Positions 24,165-35,778 of a stretch of 64,000 bases of DNA are shown piece after piece (within the stretch, counting starts at the first letter, position 1; the number at the start of each line of letters is the position of its first letter). The position numbers and the translations under genes are program-made. The stretch is taken from contig JBBPUQ010000001.1 in assembly GCA_038501195.1 (NCBI GenBank), positions 3,782,001-3,846,000 on the forward strand, in the 5' to 3' direction. The stretch is from Nemania diffusa (lineage: Eukaryota; Ascomycota; Sordariomycetes; Xylariales; Xylariaceae). Under the pieces are notes generated by a model, which was given only the letters and a program-made list of their open reading frames with translations, had not been told where the DNA came from and did not search any database.

Positions 24165-24866
24165 TCCTAAGCAAACAAAAGCTGCCTCTAACAACTTTTA
24201 AACAAAATTATCACTAAATAAATAAAGCTATAATAAATATAAACCGATTAAACTTTTAAATAATAAAATTTAATACTATAACTAAAGAAAAAAATATACT
24301 ACTTTAACTTAAAACTATATTAATAAAAAAAAACAAAAATATATATTTTTTAACTTAAAACTATATTAATAAAATAAAAAATAAATAAAACATATATTTT
24401 TTAATTTAAAACTATACTAATAAAAAAAAAATAAATATAAATATATATTTTTTAACTTAAATTATACTAATAAAAAAAAAGCAAATATAAAATCAATTTT
24501 ATATAATAAAGTGCTATAGTATATAAAATAATTCATTTTTTAATATATAAAAACAAATAATATATTAATAGTAAAAAAAGTATACAAAAGCAACTAAAAA
24601 ACAAATTATAAAAGCATTTATTTAATATAAACTGAAATAAACTGAAATAATATTTTATTTATTTAGCATAAATAGTATAAAATGCTATTAAAATAATAAA
24701 TTAAATAGTATAAGCTGCTATTAAAATAATAAATTTTCAGCTGTATAAACAATATAATAAATTAAAATATAAAAAGCTTAAATAGATCATAGTATATAAT
24801 ATAATATATAATTAGTTTTAGCTACTGCAAAATGTGGTATAATTATTGCTTTACCAAAAACACTAG
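24165..24866. other. AT-rich, RIP-like DNA between repeat copies A and B
   Basis: Strongly AT-rich with few CpA or TpG steps and many TpA steps, like the neighbouring element, so probably the mutated interior of an older repeat. It includes the tandem array at 24303-24490 and a duplicated unit of about 35 bp at 24672-24735 built on GCTATTAAAATAATAAATT. No open reading frame. Confidence 0.6.
24303..24490. repeat. Tandem array, four degenerate units of about 45-55 bp
   Basis: Four head-to-tail units each begin TTTTTAACTTAAA or a close variant, continue ACTATATTAATAAAA and end in TATATATTTT. Differences are mostly A/T length changes and C/T transitions. It may be a subterminal repeat of the older element or a simple AT-rich expansion. 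Confidence 0.65.
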
Positions 24867-24913
24867 AATAAAACCTAAAGGCCAAAAAGATGTTATATTC
24901 GAAATAAAAGACT
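24867..24913. repeat. Older repeat, copy B, left part (ends in the target duplication)
   Basis: Left half of the second copy of the older repeat (TAAAACCTAAAGGCC landmark). It ends with AGACT at 24909-24913, which recurs at 32162-32166 on the far side of the retrotransposon and so is the target-site duplication. Confidence 0.8.
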
Positions 24914-25214
24914 TGTGAAGGCTAAGGAAGAACAGCTAATATGGCACATATAAAAATACTGTATATTCGGGAGAAAATACTAAACTAAAAAAAAAAAGAA
25001 AAAAAAGATTAAGTCTGCAATAGCAAACTTGATTATATATAAGTCCTTTTTTCTATAATAAATACTTTTTTTATTATTTTAATATTATTTGTTGTATTTT
25101 TATTGTTTATTTTTAATACAATAGAGTAAATATTTATTACAAAATATAATAAATATTTTAATATATTTTTTATATACTATTTTTTTATATAATAAATATA
25201 GTTTAGCTATAACT
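24914..25214 (-). repeat. LTR (3' LTR in element polarity)
   Basis: 301 bp, beginning TGTGAAGGCTAAGG on the plus strand and ending CAGCTATAACT-like (here TTAGCTATAACT). It aligns to 31861-32161 without any gap; differences seen are transitions. The base after each LTR is also A, so a 302-bp LTR with a 4-bp duplication (GACT) is equally possible. The plus-strand TG end is canonical; the other end is not a clean CA. Confidence 0.92.
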
Positions 25215-25226
25215 ACTCTTCTGCTT
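25215..25226 (-). other. Probable polypurine tract of the retrotransposon
   Basis: On the minus strand the bases immediately before the 3' LTR read AAGCAGAAGAG, an almost pure purine run in the position of a plus-strand primer. Visible despite surrounding mutation. Supports minus-strand polarity. Confidence 0.55.
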
Positions 25227-26160
25227 GTTTAAAGTTCGCCTTAAACTTACAATAACTATAAAACCAGTAAATAATTTAAACGCTACAAAATCTAACTTTA
25301 TAAAGTCGTATTTAATTAAACTTAATATAGTTATTATTTTTATAATTTAACTTAGTTTATTTTTCTTTAAAAACTTTTAATTAGTATTTTAGTTGTTTAA
25401 ATAATTCTACTTTATTAAAATAAATATTGTAATATTGTTGTAATAAAATAAAAAAATTATAAAAATTAGCAGCAAAATACTATATATTATTTAAATCTTA
25501 GCTTTTTTAGCTTACTTTATAAAACAGTTTTTTATACTAAATTTGTAAAAACAAAATTTTTTCAACTTTTTATTTTTTACTATTAATACTTAAATCTACG
25601 ATTTTTTTACTTAAATGTTTATACTTTTGTTTAAGTAATAAATTATTTGTATATTTTTATAATCGATTTATATAAAACTAACATATCTCTTTTTACTAGT
25701 TTAACAGTTTTAACAAATAAATATAATTTTTATATTTTAAAATTTTATATAATATTTATATAAAAAAATAGTCGAGTTTATTATTTAAACAATTAGTTTG
25801 TTTACTTTTTTTTTTTAAAATATAAACAAAGTTACTTATATTAAAATCTAGCTTTTGTTTATATTTATTAACTTATTTAATTATTTTATCTTGTATTTTT
25901 TATATTTAATTTTTAGCTATAAATAAATATTTATAAATTTATTTTTTAAACACTTATACTTTTTATTAAATAAACTTTTTCTGAATAAAAAACCTAGCAG
26001 TTGTTTTTGTTTTATTTTTTTAATTAAAAGTTATACATATAAATTATTTTATAATAACTTCTCAGAAAAAAAAACTTCTTAATAAATTATATAACAACAT
26101 AGCTTAAACATTATTTAAAGCTAGCAATACTTTTAATTAGTTGTTTTAAAAATAATTAAT

Positions 26161-26340
26161 ATAAAAGTATAACTATTAATTAATCTATTAATACATATTT
26201 TTTACTTGTTTTATTGTTTTATAATATTTTATAAACAAAAAATCCAGTTTTATTTTATAAATTTATAACAGTTTGTTTATAAAATTTTTAACAAACTAAA
26301 AACTTTGATTATTTATAACAGATTTAAACTATTTAAATAG
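26161..26340 (-). pseudogene. Integrase core remnant (DDE region), RIP-inactivated
   Basis: Read on the minus strand, 26322-26293 gives S-V-I-N-N-Q-S-F-stop-F, which corresponds to the integrase D-R-G-P-Q-F signature with Asp to Asn, Arg to Gln, Gly to Ser, Pro to Phe and Gln to stop; each is explained by G-to-A or C-to-T. Downstream, in the same frame, a region like the Thr-x-Gly-Gln-x-Glu segment with the third catalytic acid follows (26220-26165), with several Gln codons turned into stops. Confidence 0.7.
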
Positions 26341-27840
26341 CTAGTAAAAACTTTTATAATATATTTAAATTATATTTTTTATTATAACTAATAAACTATA
26401 AAATATAATTCAACAAAGCTTAAACAAATAATTTACTATAATAAAAATTACATTGTTATTTAATTTGTTTTTAAAAAAACTTTTAAAATTAATAACAATA
26501 TATTATTAAAAATAATCTAAAACTTTAAACAAACAAAACTTATTTAATATTTTGTTTTGAAATACTTTAATAACTTTATAAAAACAGTTAGTTATATATA
26601 TATCAACATTTTTAAGTATTTTTAATTACTAGTATTTATTTATTACTAGTTTTTTAATTTTATTTTTTTTAAAATAAGCTATTAAAATTTAGTTATAAAT
26701 TTTTTGAATTATTTTTGTTTATAAATTGTTTATATTAACTACAATTAAACATTTTTTATATATTACTAAATTTTTAAACATTTAGTAATTTATTTATAAT
26801 ATATTAAATATTAACTTTTTATATTTTTTTAATAAAGAACTTTTATAATTAGTTTATAATAAAACATTAATTAAAAGTATATTTAATATAAATAATAACT
26901 TATTAACAACTAGTTCATAAATTTTAACTATTTATAAAATAAAACATTTTAAAATAAAGTTTTTTAAAGTTAGCTACTTTAGAATTATAACTAGCTAAAA
27001 AAATACTATTATATATTGTTTGTTTTTTTTCTATTTTTAACTTTTTAATTTATTTTTTAGCTTTAATATAATATTTAAAATAATATTTTAAATTTTTAGC
27101 TAATAAATAATTATAAAGTTATAATATAATATTAGTTTAGTTTATTTAGCTTATTAAAAATTTAATATATATTTAATAATAAAATATTTTAATACTATAT
27201 AGTTAATAATTATTGTAAAAAATTTAATTTATTACAAATTTATTAATTTTATTTTTTAACAAATAAGTTTTTTTATTACTGCTAATATTTTTTTGTTATA
27301 AATATTATAGTTAAGTTTAGTTTTATAAAATACTTTAGAATAAAATATTATAAAATATTAGTTGTTTTTTAAGCTATTTTTTTATAAAAAGCAACTTATA
27401 ACTATTTTGTTTAATATATTTATTTTTATATATATTTTTATATCGAACAAAAAATAACAAAGTATTAATATTAACAGTAAAATTTGTTTTAATTAATTAA
27501 ATACTTTTTAATATATTTTAAACTAGTTGAAATAAACTGTAGTAACTATTAATTAGATTAATAGTTTTATAATATAGTTAAACTTTTTAATAAACCGCTT
27601 ATAAAAATTACAAAACTTTAAAAAAAACTGCATTTTTTAAACCTAAGCTACGTTATACTTTTTAAATAGTTTTTATTTATAAATTACTTTAATTTTTACT
27701 AAGTTTATTTCAATTTTATTAGTACTAATAATAAATTTTAAAAATTTAGTTTTAATTATATAAAATTTATACTTTTTTAAATCTGTTTATAATTTTGCAG
27801 CTTATAGTTTATTTAAAACTTTTTTTATATAAAGTTTATA

Positions 27841-27960
27841 TTTAACTTTATTATTTAAATATATTAATATATTGTTAATATATACTATATAAAATATATC
27901 GAAATATTTAGCTAAAATATTATTAATAAACTATTAAAACATAGCTAGTTTATTTATTAA
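27841..27960 (-). pseudogene. Reverse-transcriptase remnant around the Y-x-D-D site, RIP-inactivated
   Basis: On the minus strand 27900-27841 reads F-Y-I-V-Y-I-N-N-I-L-I-Y, the retroelement catalytic Y-I-D-D-I-L-I-Y block with both aspartates changed to Asn (27871-27882). Upstream in frame, residues match the A-x-F-Q-x-x-M/I block that precedes it, with two adjacent Gln codons now stops. I did not reconstruct the original gene. Confidence 0.78.
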
Positions 27961-29639
27961 ACTAAAAAATAAAACATTAAATTAATATACTTTATATTAT
28001 ATATAAAATATAATTAAAAATTTATATTTTTTTATTATATATATATAGTAAAACATTTGTTTTATATCCAATTTAATATAAATTTTTGTTTTTATAAAGT
28101 AAATAAATGTTTTATTAATCAAAAGTAAAAAATATTGGTTCTTTTATATTAAAAAGTTCAGTTTTTAATAATTTATATATAACTTTAAAAATCTGTTGCT
28201 TTTTTATACAAATAAAACTAGTACTACTTAAAATATTATAATAAGTTTAATAAAACTTTTTATTAAGTTTTTATATATATATTATTTATAAATTTTAACT
28301 TTTTTTAAAAATATTTTATATAAAGTGCTATATTTTAAATTTTTCGAATCTTTTATAAATTTGATTTAATAATTAACTTTATATTTTTAAAATAACATTT
28401 AATTAAAAGCTTTTTTATTAAATATATTAAAATATTTATAATATTTTGTAAGTATTATTTGTTTAGTTATTTTTTAAAAGTTTTTTTTTAAACTTTTTAA
28501 TTTAGACTTTTTTTAAACAATTATTAAATTTATTTTATACAAAAAAGTTATTTTATATAACTTAGTATTTTTTTAATATATTGCTACTATAAAAGTTATA
28601 ATATTTAATATAGAAATATTAACAAATTAATACTTATATTATTTTATAGTATTTTTTTATAGTTTATATTTGCTATAACAGTTTTTTAACTTAAGTTTTT
28701 TTTTTAATAAAACTTTTTTAGATAAGTTTTTTTGAAATAGCTTTGTTTTACTATTGTTTGCTAGTAATATCTTCATTTTTTGCAACTTGTATTTTATTTG
28801 GTTTTTTTTAAACAAATTAACAATATATCGAAAAAGTTTAAATATAATATAAATAGAACTAATTATAAAAAAATATTCTTTTATTTTTTTATTTAATTTT
28901 TTATATATAACTTTTAACTAAAAGATTTGTTTTTTTATAGCAAACAAGTTTTATAATTAAATAATATTTTATATTTTTTAAGTTATTTTAACTTTAAGTA
29001 GTTTATTTTGTTATATAGTATCGATTTAATAACTTGAGCTTTTTAGTTTTTTTGTTTTATTTAATAATATATTTTTAATAAACTTTTTTTTTTTTGTAGT
29101 AAAAAATATTAGTTTTTACTTTTAGTAGTTAATTAATATATTATAATATATAAAGAACTTTTATTTAATAATTATATTATATTTTATATTTAGTACTATT
29201 ATAAAAATATTTTAAATAGTATATATATTAATATAAAAATAAATATTTAGTACTTTAGTAATTTTTTAGTTGTTATTACTATTATATTTTATAACAAAAA
29301 TAAACTTAAAGCTAAATAGTTTAAAAAAGTTTAAAAGTTGTATTATTTTTTTAGCAAATCAAATATTTATATATAAATATATTTTAGTTTTTGTATTAGT
29401 TAAAGTAGAAATAAAAAGTTTCAATTTATTAAATATTATTGAACAAACTATTAATAAAAGCTTTTTTTTAAAAATTTTTTTTAAAAAATCGAATAAAACT
29501 TTTTTACATTGATTTAAATTTAAAACTAATAGTATAATAAGCTTAAAAAAAAAAACTAGTTGTTTTAAGCTTTTTTATTTTTTAAACTTTTTTTTTTTAT
29601 ATTAACTTTTTAGTTGTTTTTAAAATAACTTATTTTTTT

Positions 29640-29670
29640 TTTTATAATTGCTACAATTTAAACAGTGTTT
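29640..29670 (-). other. Possible gag zinc-knuckle fragment
   Basis: The minus strand reads H-C-L-N-C at 29669-29655, a CxxC pair in the place expected for the end of gag, between the 5' LTR and RT. The His and last Cys of a CCHC knuckle are not visible, so this is weak. Confidence 0.25.
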
Positions 29671-31860
29671 AAATATTTATATTTTTTATAGTATAAATAG
29701 TTAATATTTTAATAGCTAGCTTTATAACAAATAAAATAAAAACTTTTTTATACTAAAATTATTTTTTTTTTATATTACAGTTTTGTATAAAATTTATATT
29801 TGTTTTTTAATTTTTTAAACATTAAAATAAAAAAATGTTGTTTAATAGTTAAAAATATAGCTTTATTAAATAGTAGCTTTATAAATAAGTTTTATAAAAA
29901 TAAGTTTTTTATAAATAAGTTTTTTAAAACATTAATTATATTATATTTTAATAGCTATTAGTTAGTTTTTTATAAAATAAAATTATTAATAAAGTTTTTA
30001 TATTATTAATAGTTAATAACTTAAATATAAAAACAATAAATGTTAAAAGTAATTTTAGAACTATTTATATTAAACATTATAATTTTGTTTAATTATTTTA
30101 ATAGTTTGTTATATAAGTTTTGTTTGTAATTAGTTTAAAATATATAAGCTTAATTAATTAGTTTAATAAACTTAAGTTAAAAGTTTAAAAATACTTTTAG
30201 TTTTTTTATTTTGAACTTTTTATATTTAGTTTAAGCTTTTTTATATTTATAAAAATTGCTATATAATTTTAGTAAATATTTTAAAACTTTTATAGTAATT
30301 ATATATATAAAACTGTTTTATTTTAAAACTTATTTTATAAATAAAATAATTTTTAAAGCAGTTAATTTGTTTATATGTTTTAAAATATAATATATTTAGC
30401 TTTATTTATTTATAAAATAGTTTATATTTGCTTAAAGTTTGTTTTTTATAAATAAATACTAGTAATAAAATTTAACTGCAAGTTTACTATTTAAAAAAAT
30501 ATTATTAATAAAAATAAAAAAGTTTATTATTTTTATATTTTGTTTTTTACTGTTTAAAAATATTAAGCTTAATGTTATATTTTTTTTATAACTGCTTTTT
30601 TAAGTAACATTTTTTAAAATAAATATATTATAAATAAAACTTTTTGAAATAAATATATATAAAATAATAAGCTTTTAAATATTTGTTTTAAAGTTTAAAT
30701 TGTTTTAAATAGCTTAGTTTTAAATAGTTTTTTTAAATATAATAATAAATAAAATATTTTTTATTAAAATAAATTAATTAAAAGTAGTTTTGCTGTTAAT
30801 ATTATTTATATAAATATAACTTTTTTAAATAAAAAACTGCTAAATAAATATTTATTAAATAGGTTTTTATTTAGTAGTAATTTATACAGTAAGTATTTTT
30901 TTATATATTTTAACTAAAGCTTTTTAAAAAACTTTGTTGTAGTTTTGTAGTTTTTTAATTTTTTTTTTATATATTTTTAAAACTTATTTGTTTTTAACTA
31001 GCTTCGCTTTAGCTTTTCGCAAAAACTATTTACTTTTTTATATAAAATCTTTTATAATATAACAAATAATATATAAATAGTTTTAATTTTAACTGCTATT
31101 AAAAGTTATAATATATAACTAGTTTATTATTTTATAAAATATTTAGGTTATAATAATATAAATATATATTTTATTAAAAACAAACTTAAGTTTAGTTTTA
31201 TTTAATTTTTTTTAAATATTGTAGTTAATAATAAACTTTTTATTTCTGAACTTATGTTTTATTATATCGAATAAAAAAAATGCTTTATATATATAGTATT
31301 GTTTTTATTAATAAATTAACTTATGTTTATTTTTTATTTAAAAAAAAATATTTTGTTAAATTTTGTTAACAGTTAAATAAAACATATAAAAGTTTTATAC
31401 TGTTTTATTTTTTATATAGTTTTAATATTATTAATAAATATTTTTTTTAAAACTATTAAAGTGTTTTTTAGTAAACTTTAATGCAATTTTTTGCAAAATA
31501 GTATTATAAATTATAGACTTTTTAGCTAAAAAGTTTAAAGCTGTTTTTTTTATATTAAAATAACTATTTTTGTTTTTAAAATAAAAATAAAAATTGCTTA
31601 ATACAAGTATTTTTTTTTTTCTTTTTTTTTAAGTATTAAAAAAATCTATAATATTATAGCTCGGCATTTTTTTTGAAGTATAAAGTTAATATAAAAAGTA
31701 TAAAAAAATTCAGTATTAAATAAAAAATTCAGTATTTAGTAATAAATCAATATTTTAGTATTAATATTAAATATATTTAGTATTAAATTAGTATTGAATT
31801 AATATTAAGTTGAACTTTTTAATATTAGTTTATAACGAATAAATAAAACAAGCTTAATAT

Positions 31861-32161
31861 TGTAAGAGCTAAAAAAAAACAGCTAATATAGCATATATAA
31901 AAATACTGTATATTTGGGAAAAAATACTAAATTAAAAAAAAAAAAAAAAAAAAAATTAAGTTTGTAATAGCAAGCTTGATTATATATAAGTCTTTTTCTC
32001 CGTAGTAAATACTTCTTTTATTGTTTTAGTATTATTTGTTGTACTTTTATTGTTTGCTTTTAGTATAATGGAGTAAGTGTTTGCTATAGGGCGTAGTGAA
32101 TGCCTTAGTGTATTCCCCACGCACTGTCCTTCTGTACAGTGAATGCAGTTCAGCTATAACT
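31861..32161 (-). repeat. LTR (5' LTR in element polarity), outer half not RIP-mutated
   Basis: 301 bp partner of the left LTR. The inner half (31861 to about 32000) is AT-converted; the outer half keeps blocks such as GGGCGTAGTGAATGCC and CCCCACGCACTGTCC, where the left LTR has only A and T at the aligned positions. This gives the direction of the changes directly. Confidence 0.92.
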
Positions 32162-32249
32162 AGACTGTAGCTATACAGGCAAGCTAAATACTGTAGTGGT
32201 CTCACTATTTCCCACACCTTCCCTATTACTCCTTCGCACCTACCCCACT
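32162..32249. repeat. Older repeat, copy B, right part
   Basis: Begins with the second AGACT of the target duplication and continues GTAGCTATACAGGCAAGC and TGGTCTCACTATTTCCCACA. It is homologous to 24080-24164, and homology fades near 32249. It is much less mutated than copy A, so it shows the original sequence of this half. Confidence 0.8.
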
Positions 32250-35200
32250 CTACCTACATAAACTATCTATCTAGATACAAACTACACACTGCTTACCTTG
32301 GGAACTTCGACCGGATCTGTCTTACAGTATATCGTGTTGACCGACTGCCCTTGTCTCTCCCGATCACCAATAGATGTCGATGCTTATTTTGGCAGCATGG
32401 CGCGCTTTCCGTTTCGGCAACATGGTCTTCGGAAGAGGCGGTCAGCTCTCAATGTGCTTCTACTGTACTGTAGATACCTACCACCTCATCTGAAAAGTAC
32501 TTAGAGTTGGGAGGTAAGCAAGCACTGTCGCCAACATTCACTTACCGGCTTACATGTACATATTTATCTATTTATCTAAGTATCTAGATAGTACCTAGGG
32601 CACACCACCTCCTAGGTACGCTATTGTAGGTGCCAACATCGAATAAGTCCCCTACCTATGCTCAACCCTTATAAGCTCCCCCGTCTTTCACCCTCTTCCA
32701 TCCATAATCATACCTTCTTCGCTTCTGGCTCCTCTGCCTGGACTCTCCCTGTCCCTAGTACTAGCAGTTGTGGTAGGCGGTTAAATAGATCAAGATCGTG
32801 GTCTAGGTACATAGAGTGCTGTACGTACACCTACAGTAGTGCTCTATTGACCTGTGTCAGTCGCTCTGCAGATGCCGGCACCTAGTCTAGACTATTATGT
32901 ACAACAACTCTCAGCACTACTCGGATGTGGTATAGATGCATGGCCGGCTTCATGCTCTCATCGTGAATGGCCAGGTGTTGCCAGCACACACGCACCCTCT
33001 CCACCTTCAAACATGGATATACCCTACGCCGACAATACCTAGATGCAACACAGGTTGCAACATTCACGGCGTGTTCAATGCCAAGTCCGGTGGCAGGTCG
33101 GCCGAACAGCGACCGATGATACCAGGCGGGCAACCTTCGGTTGGTGACCATTTCATTTAATGCGCGGCCTCAAGTGAGACCATCTATCATCATATCTGGT
33201 TTTCGCTGGTGGCATTTTTTAAATAGACGCGGTTAGTTCCGGACATAGAAGTGAGTCATGTTCAAGACGCAGACAGAACCGTCATACTCGTGCACTCTAC
33301 AAGTTGCCAGTGTTGCTAGCGTTGCCAGTTTTGCCAGTGTTGTTTGGGAAAGGGATTCCGTAGGGTTGAGGCTCTTAAAGAGATTCAACACATGATCCCG
33401 CCTTCGTCAAGCTGTGTAACACTCGGCCCGTCCCTCATCGATGCCATGATAATGAACAACCACGGTAGGTATATGAATGCAAGCTACCCTAGCTAGATGA
33501 GAAGTAGGCCTAGCCGTTGATTGACTCGTTGCGCTCTAGGATCCCTCCTAGTTCCAAACCCTTATTCGATAGATCTCGATCAGAGAGCTTTGAGATCGCC
33601 GAATTAATAAGAGAAAATAGAAGAACCCACTGAGAACGAGTTGAAAAAATTAGATAATAGAAAGCGCATGGATTGTTTTGATTCTCAACGCTGGCGCAAT
33701 CAACCGGCACACATCGGACGTTTAATAATAACGCACGTATATGGAGCATTGAGGTGTACAGCCGAATATGGTATGCATATCCTAACGCTTGCTAGCGACC
33801 ACGACTTAACCGTCGGCAAAACACGTTGCTTGCCCTACCGAGACGACATAGTGACGCCGTGCCTATTTTTAAGATCAAGATGTACGGATGCACGGATCCT
33901 AACCGATATCGTGGACCATGGTTCGCTAGCTTCATACTCTTGTTTCTACCTATTGCCGACAAACCTTGAAAACTAGGTAGCCAAGAACAGGAACGTAGTG
34001 TATCATACTATTTACGCCACCACACGGAATCGACTTACGTGTCGTTATGGCTATAACGACTGCATATGTAGACTCTTATGCATAGTACACCTATTCTAAC
34101 TTGCTACTTGACTCGCCGTTGCTACGGGCTTTTCAGGGTCTCTTATCCACACAGAAATGGGTAGGTTTAGTTCCTAGTTTACATATGTCTACATACCTTA
34201 GTTTTCAAGATACCGTGACTAAAACCCACCTATTATATCCACCTCAACCGCAACACGGCTGCATACACTAGAGTTACAGTATGTACTCGCCCAGATCTAT
34301 GCGAGTATCATCTAGTTTATGTACTGTAGGTTGCTTCGCCGATCAAGGCCCTCTCGCCTTGACTTCCCGTCAAATTTTCATTTGGTGGCTTTTCTTTTTC
34401 GAAAACACCCAATGCGATTGGTTACAGACCAATGTACGATGGCCCCGGGAGACCTAGGAAGGCCCACTCGGACCAGGTACGCATATACGACTAATACTAC
34501 CACGAGAGAAGTCAACCCCAGCCAGTATTACTTACAGTATGATATGGATAGAGACTCAGTTCAGAGTGAGACCCCTCGCCAGAATTATCGTAACTATAAG
34601 TGCGCAGGTGATTGAGGTGAGAGACTTCTAATGCCTCTCGCGTATCCTAGCGACAAGATTGTTAAATCTAGAAGCTACTAATAGTAAAGTAAAATAACAT
34701 TTTATCCACTGTCAACTTCCACAGGCACTAGCTATGTAATAAGGTAGTCAATGTAAGTAGAATCATCGATGTTGTTGTAGAACTAAGTAAGCGCCGTGCC
34801 CTAGATCAACAAGCCTAGGAGTATGTAGTCTATCTAGACTGGCCCTATGTCTATTCTAGACCAAAAACTAGAACTCTTTACGCGTAAAGATCAGCTTGTA
34901 CAGGCCGAGGTCCGGTGGTCCGAGTGTTAATGTCCACGCGCAGAGGTAACCCTAAGCCAAGTATTTACGTATCCGCCGAGTTAACGTTGTAGACAACCAA
35001 AACAGCATGTCACCATAAACCAACCTTCGACAAACTAGCCCAGTATACCATTTTCCGAGGAATGGTCTCCCCCTTGAACCCAGCAAATCTGTTCGCAACA
35101 GAACGTCAACCTGAGGGTTTCGGGATAACGTTTTCTCAAAATGAGCTAGACTCTCCACCACATACTCAAGCGGACGCATCATGATGGGGGTAAAAGCACA

Positions 35201-35778
35201 GACGATCAATAAACTTCCGAGGTGTAAGAACGATACAGATGGAACTAGTTACAAATCCCGCAGGTTTTACTCCCACTGTGGTAAGGTCCCCTGTCGCGGC
35301 TAGTCCGTGAGGCTCGGAACGCTCTCAGCTCTGGAAGCGCTTACCATGGAATGTGATCTCCTCAAAACCTAGACTATAGCTTGCGAGTAAGCTTTCAGGT
35401 CCAACTTAACTCTAGGACGCTAGATCAGCACCAATCCCAGTATCACGTAGTCCATAGTCTTCTAGTGGACCGGACGACGTACCGACGGATGGAGATTTCG
35501 GGCGCCCGCGCGCTGGTAATAACAGTAACTAGAATTATCATCGGTTCTCCGCGCTGAAGTGTCTTCGTGCGAATTAGCAACCAATATGAGGGAAATATTG
35601 ACTAGCTATGGCATCTATGCTTCACGCACTTAGTCCTTGGGTATTAGCTATTTTTGACTCCGTTTAGCGGACGTAAAGGTGGCTGGCTGTCTCATAACTT
35701 ATATCCCGCTATACACAACTCCACCGCTCATATTCCGGAAGCACGTCATCTTACAGGGTAAACAGTGTCTTAGGCAAG
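32250..35778. other. Gene-poor region right of the retrotransposon
   Basis: About 3.5 kb of ordinary base composition with no gene I can support. Open frames of up to 111 codons (33641-33976, 34319-34615, 34952-35209) have no recognised domain or consistent splice context. A short imperfect direct repeat built on GTTGCCAGTG occupies 33303-33342. The contrast with the dense left block suggests a gene-sparse compartment around the transposon. Confidence 0.5.

Larger units (their letters stand above)
24914..32161 (-). mobile_element. Full-length Ty3/gypsy-type LTR retrotransposon, heavily RIP-mutated
   Basis: A 7248-bp element bounded by two direct LTRs of 301 bp each and flanked by AGACT on both sides. 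All coding potential is destroyed: the interior is almost only A and T and stops occur in every frame. On the minus strand, reverse-transcriptase and integrase motifs are still readable if G-to-A and C-to-T changes are allowed for, in the order gag side, RT (about 27.9 kb), integrase (about 26.2 kb), which is the Ty3/gypsy order. A purine-rich tract next to the left LTR also fits minus-strand polarity. The composition matches RIP. The outer half of the right LTR escaped and keeps normal GC. Confidence 0.93.

Noticed and set aside
29270..29512. 80-codon open frame in the AT-rich island
   Set aside because: Lies within the RIP-mutated retrotransposon, on the strand opposite to its genes; composition is Lys/Asn/Phe/Ile as expected from random AT-rich DNA.
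29640..29670. Complete CCHC zinc knuckle of gag
   Set aside because: Only a CxxC pair is visible; the His and last Cys cannot be derived by RIP-type changes, so listed only as weak.
33641..33976. 111-codon plus frame right of the transposon
   Set aside because: No domain, no splice or start context, mixed composition; treated as chance.
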